A stretch of 22,183 nt of DNA from Scytalidium lignicola (lineage: Eukaryota; Ascomycota; Leotiomycetes), in contig NCSJ02000501.1 in assembly GCA_002812745.2 (NCBI GenBank), forward strand, positions 1 through 22,183. Direction: 5' to 3'. The notes beneath the pieces are model-generated. The model had not been told where the DNA came from and ran no database searches. It was given only the letters and a program-made list of their open reading frames with translations. Below, in pieces: positions 17,541 to 22,183 of the stretch (position 1 is the first letter of the stretch; each line of letters opens with the position of its first letter). Made by a program: the position numbers and the translations under genes.

Positions 17541-19394
17541 TTACCCCCGAAAAGCATTCCAAGCATCAATGATGGCATCCAAACCTACGACTTGCGCAAA
17601 TGAATATATCTCCTGCCTACGTCCTGTCTCTTTCGGGTCTCGGGTCTCAGCTACATATGCTGGCCCACGAGACTGATCACTGCCTCCAATGATTAGTGAG
17701 ACTGGTTTGTGCTGCGTGTAAGCAGGCCAAGGAGCGATGCCATTGAAGAACTTGAGGAAATGGTCAGCAAAAGCGTGGCCTATGGTCTTCTGTTCAGGTG
17801 TGAGTGTATCCGCGAAATTCATGAACAGCAACGACACATCTAAGACGTGTCCAGTCTGTCCCTTCCACGGCCCTTCCCATGGGTTGGGCTCGTTGAAGTG
17901 ATAGACGTACGTATTTCCGGGCCAAGCATTAGCGTAGGAGAGGACGGGGGCGAGGAATGCAATGTCAGTGCCGAGTTGAAGGACGTGAAGGAATGCCTTA
18001 TCGTCACTGATGGTGGGAGTTATCCCGTACGCGTTCAAAACGGACTCTACGGCTGCTGGTTGAGCGCTGAACTCATTCATGAACTCAGAGAAAGTCCTAC
18101 CAATACCAGATTTGCGTGGTGCAAGAAACATAGCGACAGTAGAAGTCTACCAAATCTTAGTTAATATTCTGGTATAGCTATTATGATGTGCAAATTGAAG
18201 GGATTATGAACTTACGTCTAATTGGCAATCTCCAAGCATCAAGTCCTTTACGGATCCTGCTGCTGGTATCGCCGAAATGGCTTCCTCGGTTTTCCCAGAT
18301 AATTCAGCCAGATGCGCATGAGTAAGTGTCTCGCTGACAAAATCACCATCGACGCACCAAGCCCAGCCCACATCCCTTGGAATACCCAAGAATTTGTCGA
18401 ACGGAATTTCCAAGAGAGCTTTAACCTGCTCTTGTGCGTTTTCACCCTTTATTTCCAAAGAATCGAGGACCCCATTGTAGCTGTTCTCTTCCTCTTCTGT
18501 AGTCATAGGTTTTCGCATAAGTGTGGTTCCCGACATGCAGGTTGCTCTTTTGAAGAGAGGTTTCGAGGCGCTGAGATGGATCATTGAAGAGACTGATAGA
18601 CAATATGTCAGCGGAATTTAAAACGAATAGAGCAGATGGATGCTTACTTGCTCCAGCACTCTCACCCAAAATGGTAACATTATCAGGGTCACTGCCAAAT
18701 CCTGCGATGCTTTTTTGAATCCACTGAAGTGCAGCGCGCTGATCAAGAAGCGCCCTGTTTGACTTGACGCCAGCCGCTCGCAGTACTTTTGAAGTCATGA
18801 ATCCAAGATGGCCAAGTCGATAGCTTGGAAAATGTTATTTACACCGTTTAGAACATGAGATGGTAAGAGACATACTTTATGATAACACCAACGACTGGCA
18901 AGTTCCTCTGCGCAGAAAACTGCACGATACGTGCCTGATCCAAGTGAGGCCAGGAGTTGCTGCCAATTGCGAAGCCCCCACCGTGGATAAACAAAAAGAC
19001 AGGCAGCTTCCTGCCTTGTGAGCCCGCGGGGACGGTTACGTTGAGATTTAGACATTCCGTATCCGATAAACTTATATCTGGTTCAGGTAGCGTCTGTTGG
19101 ATAATAGAAAGTTCTATGTCTAGCGCCTTTACTGGATGGATAGCAGAAGGTTTACGTAGTGGGATTAGGTCGTCGGTCTTCGTAGCTGTAATAGAATATA
19201 TATAAGACATAAAAGTGGTCTTACCCAAATTTTGTCGCATCGATGATCCCTCGTCCGTCATTGTCGACTACAGGAACCGGGTCCGCGAGTCTGTGTGCAA
19301 GAGTTGCAAACTTGATTCCCAAGTATTGAACCACACCGTCTTTAACATTACCCTTGATTTCGCCGAGAATAGGATGCTGGAGCATCACCGTCAT
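17541..19394 (-). pseudogene. Type-B carboxylesterase/lipase with apparent splice-acceptor loss
   Basis: Alpha/beta-hydrolase of the carboxylesterase type-B family, which hydrolyses carboxylic esters. Proposed exons: 19225-19394, 18876-19151, 18648-18823, 18216-18592, 17541-18146; they sum to 1605 nt (534 aa), normal for the family. Seen: VVQYLGIKFA near the N-terminus, SDTECLNLNV (86-95), oxyanion-hole HGGG (113-116), nucleophile motif GESAG with S204, LMLGDCQLD (about 325-333) and probable catalytic H433 in TGHVLD. No signal peptide, so intracellular. Introns 2-5 (the last three GT-AG plus one with an AAG acceptor) are 52, 55 and 69 nt. Intron 1 (19152-19224, 73 nt, donor GTAAGA, branch CTAAT) must end in TAA, not TAG, to keep the family frame (KFG-PSAIHP). 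Every nearby AG I tested gives the wrong phase. The gene is therefore probably broken, or the base is an error. Confidence 0.8.
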
Positions 19395-19619
19395 GATGCT
19401 CGATGGATTAAAAGAGTATAATTATAATTGATAAGTTGCTTGGTCACGGTGGTAACGGTCGAGTAGTTATATTATTCCCCCGTCCACTGGATGAGTTTAT
19501 AACACAACCGGGGAGACGACATGCTGCGCGCTGACCTCTGGTACCTTAAAGGACGGCATTCTTCTGTGATACCGATGTTGCCACATAGGTCCTACATGGT
19601 TTCCTGCGTAGCATGAACG
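19395..19619 (-). promoter_or_regulatory. Esterase upstream region
   Basis: These 225 bp of moderate-GC sequence separate the esterase start codon from the A+T-rich block, so the promoter must be compact or extend into the repeat. I see no clear TATA element or operator. Confidence 0.35.
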
Positions 19620-22183
19620 GTTATAAAAGACTAAATTAATTGATTTAACTATTATTAAGCTTAGTTATACTAATTTTATACTTTGATTTTTCTATTACTT
19701 TTATCTTTAAAAGAAGATAATAAGATTTTCTTAAATTTTTCTCATATAATAATGTTTGTTGATTTTGTCTTTTATACTTACTGTTATTTTGTTTTTAAGA
19801 TGTTATTAAAATATAATATAGTATNAAAAGATTTTAATATTATTTTTCTTATATAACTTTAAGAATTTAACAAACTTAAATTTGTATATGTACATGAAGT
19901 TATTATACTCTTTTATTGTTTTTGTTATAAACTACTTTAGTAAAAGTGTATACTTATATTTAATACTTTAAATTATAAGTTATTATAATAATAACTTTAT
20001 GTCAAGGGTATCCGTACGTAGAGTGAAGAGAGACCAGGAGGCTGAAACATAATAGGAGACTAGTAGTGAGATAGCAGTTGGTTAGGTGTAGATTTACTCT
20101 AAAACTCAGTGCTCTTTTAAAATTACAAGATTAATCTCTGACTCCTGTCAAAGAGAAGGGGAAACCTTTTTCTTTATAGATAGGAGTCAGCAGTTAAGGA
20201 GTAGTTAGGACTTAGACTACTATCCTTTTCCTCCTTTTATGTGATTAGTATATTAAGGCCCTGACAATATCTCCTCCCTTCTAAGCTCTTGTCCTTAGGA
20301 GTTACAGTCATATTACCTGCTAAGATGTAATAACAGAATGTAATACTCTTTTATTCTACAATTAAACTCCAGAAAAAGAGTATTAAACTTAATACTCTTG
20401 GCCTTAACACCTTAGTATGTTTGTTATTTTAACAAATATAAGATATCTCTTAATATTAATCTTATAATAAAGCTTTAATAAACCTTTTGCTAAGCTTTGA
20501 AGATCTTTCTTTGTTCTTTTAATTTAACATTGTAAATTATAATAAGGCTAAGAGTTAAACATCTTACTCTTATTGTAAACTTTCTTTTTAGATTATAATT
20601 TACTTATAACTAAGTAATTACAAACAATTACCAAGCTTTATAACAAGGATATTACTACTCTTACTCTTTTAACATAACTTTATTATACTAAATATACTTA
20701 TTAAGAAAAGCCTTAATAGTAATATTCTTTAAGCTTTAAGCTATTACATATGTTCATTTAAGTAAGTATTCTCTTTTTTGATTTTATTTCTTTTTCTAAG
20801 CATTAACTGACAATTATTAATATTACCTTTCTTTTTGAAGAACTCTATTGTATTCTTATAGCTTTTTATTAACATAACTCTTGTTAGGTTATAACTTTCT
20901 TATTGTCCTTCCTTTTATTATACTTCCTCTTCTTTCACTTTTGTTCATTAAGATTTCTCAAGCAGAATTATCTTTTATTAAGTTATAACTTACTCTTTGT
21001 TATACTCCTCCTTAATCTTCTAATTCAGCTTGTTTTCTCATCTTTACTTTTATTCAATTATTACTTCTTTTCTTTAAGAATTATATAGCAGAATTGTTTC
21101 TTGTTAAGTTATAACTTACNTTTTTATTATACTCTTTCTTGATTCTTCAATTCAATTTGCTTTACACCTTTTACTTAGCTTTAGGATATCTCTTCTTTCN
21201 TTTTTATACTCTTGCTTAGCTTTAGTTATAATACTTGTTAACCTCTTGTTAAACTCTTGTAATAGTATTAGTAAATGTTAAACCCTTTGTTCTTACTGAT
21301 AAAGAAGTATTATGTTAATAATGTCTTTATAACTTGTTTAAATGGAAAGTTAATGTTTTATAACAATATACAGATAATACTAATAAGTTATGACTATTGT
21401 TGTATAGTTGTTTTATTGTTATTATACAATTACTTAGTTAATATTCTGTAAGTTAATCTTCAAAATATTTATATTATAAGTAGAATAATAAGGCTTATCT
21501 TCTAGTAAGCATATCCTTCCTTCTTTGTTCACTCTTATAAACTGATGGTTAATTACTTGTTAACCTCTTACTAGTTAACTGGTTTGTTAAAGGTATAAAG
21601 CAGAGTATTCTATACTGTTATTGTTGTGTATAATAGCATTCTTAACATAAGTTTTGATATAATAGTTATTGTTAATGCTAAGCTTTTGTTAACCTAATGC
21701 TAGGATAATGTTAAGGTAGTACAAATGATTGTTTTGAAAAGCCTTTAATTTATTAAGAACTTTAAAAGTATACTTTCCTTATGTCTTCAAGAACTCAAGT
21801 AAGAAAAGTCAGCTGAGCAGAAAGAGAGAAGTATCTTAGCATTAAAGTTGTTAAGTTGTTCATTGAAGAAGATGTCTAAGGATATGACAAGTCTCTTTAA
21901 AGAAGTAGAAAGTCTTTGTATAAATTATAATAAAATGATAAGTTACTTATATAATTATTGTTAAGTAAATGTTAATCAGAGGATAGTATCCTAAAGTAGA
22001 AAAGTTTTCTGATAATAAAAGTAATGATAAAGATAATGGTAATGATAATAAGGTATAACTCTTGTTCTTTTCTTGTTTACTTCTTATAAAGTTAAAGCTT
22101 AAGCATTTAGTTTTTCTCTTTACTTACTCTGCAAGGCTGAAACTAGTCTTTTACTTAGTTAGTACTAGGTTAGTGTTAAGTTC
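19620..22183. mobile_element. A+T-rich, RIP-degraded repeat block, element type unclear
   Basis: Composition drops sharply in GC at about 19620 and stays low to the window end, apart from a moderate-GC patch at about 20010-20320. That patch contains a hairpin-like pair (CTGACTCCT at 20138-20146 and AGGAGTCAG at 20182-20190). From about 20780 to 21220 the plus strand is strongly T-rich with imperfect tandem repeats. No long frame survives. A plus-strand frame near 21814-21963 (AEQKERS...MSKDMTSLFKEVES) is coding-like for about 50 codons and may be a gag or other element remnant, but I cannot assign it. Single Ns occur at 19825, 21120 and 21200. Confidence 0.6.
20883..21230. repeat. Imperfect tandem repeats, T-rich strand
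   Basis: A GTTAAGTTATAAC-type motif recurs at 20883-20895, 20977-20989 and 21103-21115, spaced 94 and 126 bp. Each of the last two copies is preceded by AGCAGAATT (20961-20969 and 21088-21096). The sequence between copies is C+T-rich and similar in style. The unit length varies, so this is a diverged tandem array inside the repeat block. Confidence 0.6.

Noticed and set aside
18795..19055. Minus-strand 86-codon frame overlapping the esterase
   Set aside because: The esterase frame in this stretch contains SDTECLNLNV and HGGG, so this alternative frame is a shadow.
1..22183. CRISPR arrays, tRNA/rRNA genes, bacterial operons or phage genes
   Set aside because: No regularly spaced repeats, cloverleaf or rRNA sequence was recognised, and the spliced fungal genes make bacterial features inapplicable. 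I could not run a tRNA or covariance-model scan.

Overview
The window looks like a piece of a filamentous ascomycete (Pezizomycotina-type) nuclear genome. The genes are split by short GT-AG introns (about 50-110 nt) with fungal branch sites. The encoded families are typical of fungi: an allantoate-permease-like MFS carrier, a DHA1 MFS carrier, a Zn2Cys6 regulator and a type-B carboxylesterase. The gene-bearing segments are bounded by long A+T-rich blocks of decayed transposon whose damage looks like repeat-induced point mutation (RIP): many in-frame TAA/TAG/TGA codons and G-to-A / C-to-T changes at conserved residues. I cannot name the species.

Layout. 1-4867: minus-strand Ty1/copia retrotransposon, running off the left edge, with recognisable gag, protease, integrase-zinc, RT and RNase H remnants and a probable LTR (4386-4867) that contains long inverted arms. 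4868-5230: more A+T-rich sequence. 5230-6444: moderate-GC spacer with a decayed coding remnant on the minus strand. 6445-8205 (minus): five-exon ACS/Dal5-type MFS transporter, 507 aa. 8206-9202: divergent promoter region with GATA motifs, a direct repeat and an inverted repeat. 9203-10423 (plus): intronless M20-family amidohydrolase. 10424-11790: spacer containing a short A+T-rich island. 11791-13725 (minus): five-exon DHA1-type MFS transporter, 524 aa. 13726-15240: spacer with an orphan C-terminal-exon-like reading frame and a MITE-like inverted repeat. 15241-16970 (plus): Zn2Cys6 transcription factor interrupted by two in-frame stops. 17541-19394 (minus): carboxylesterase with an apparently destroyed splice acceptor. 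19620-22183: A+T-rich transposon-derived block with T-rich imperfect tandem repeats.

How the genes may work together (inference). The divergent pair, an allantoate/ureidosuccinate-permease-like importer and an M20 amidohydrolase, would make a compact unit for taking up and hydrolysing an N-acyl or N-carbamoyl compound, perhaps as a nitrogen source; GATA motifs in the shared promoter fit that. The esterase, regulator and second MFS carrier could once have been part of the same accessory catabolic or detoxification cluster. In this sequence the regulator and the esterase look broken, while both transporters and the M20 enzyme are intact. That suggests a cluster decaying between RIP-affected blocks, unless the stops are sequence errors; single Ns mark uncertain bases at several homopolymers.

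My gene models were made by hand. For all five genes the summed exon lengths are divisible by three, which supports the splice sites. For the two damaged genes this includes the two stops (regulator) and the mutated acceptor (esterase).
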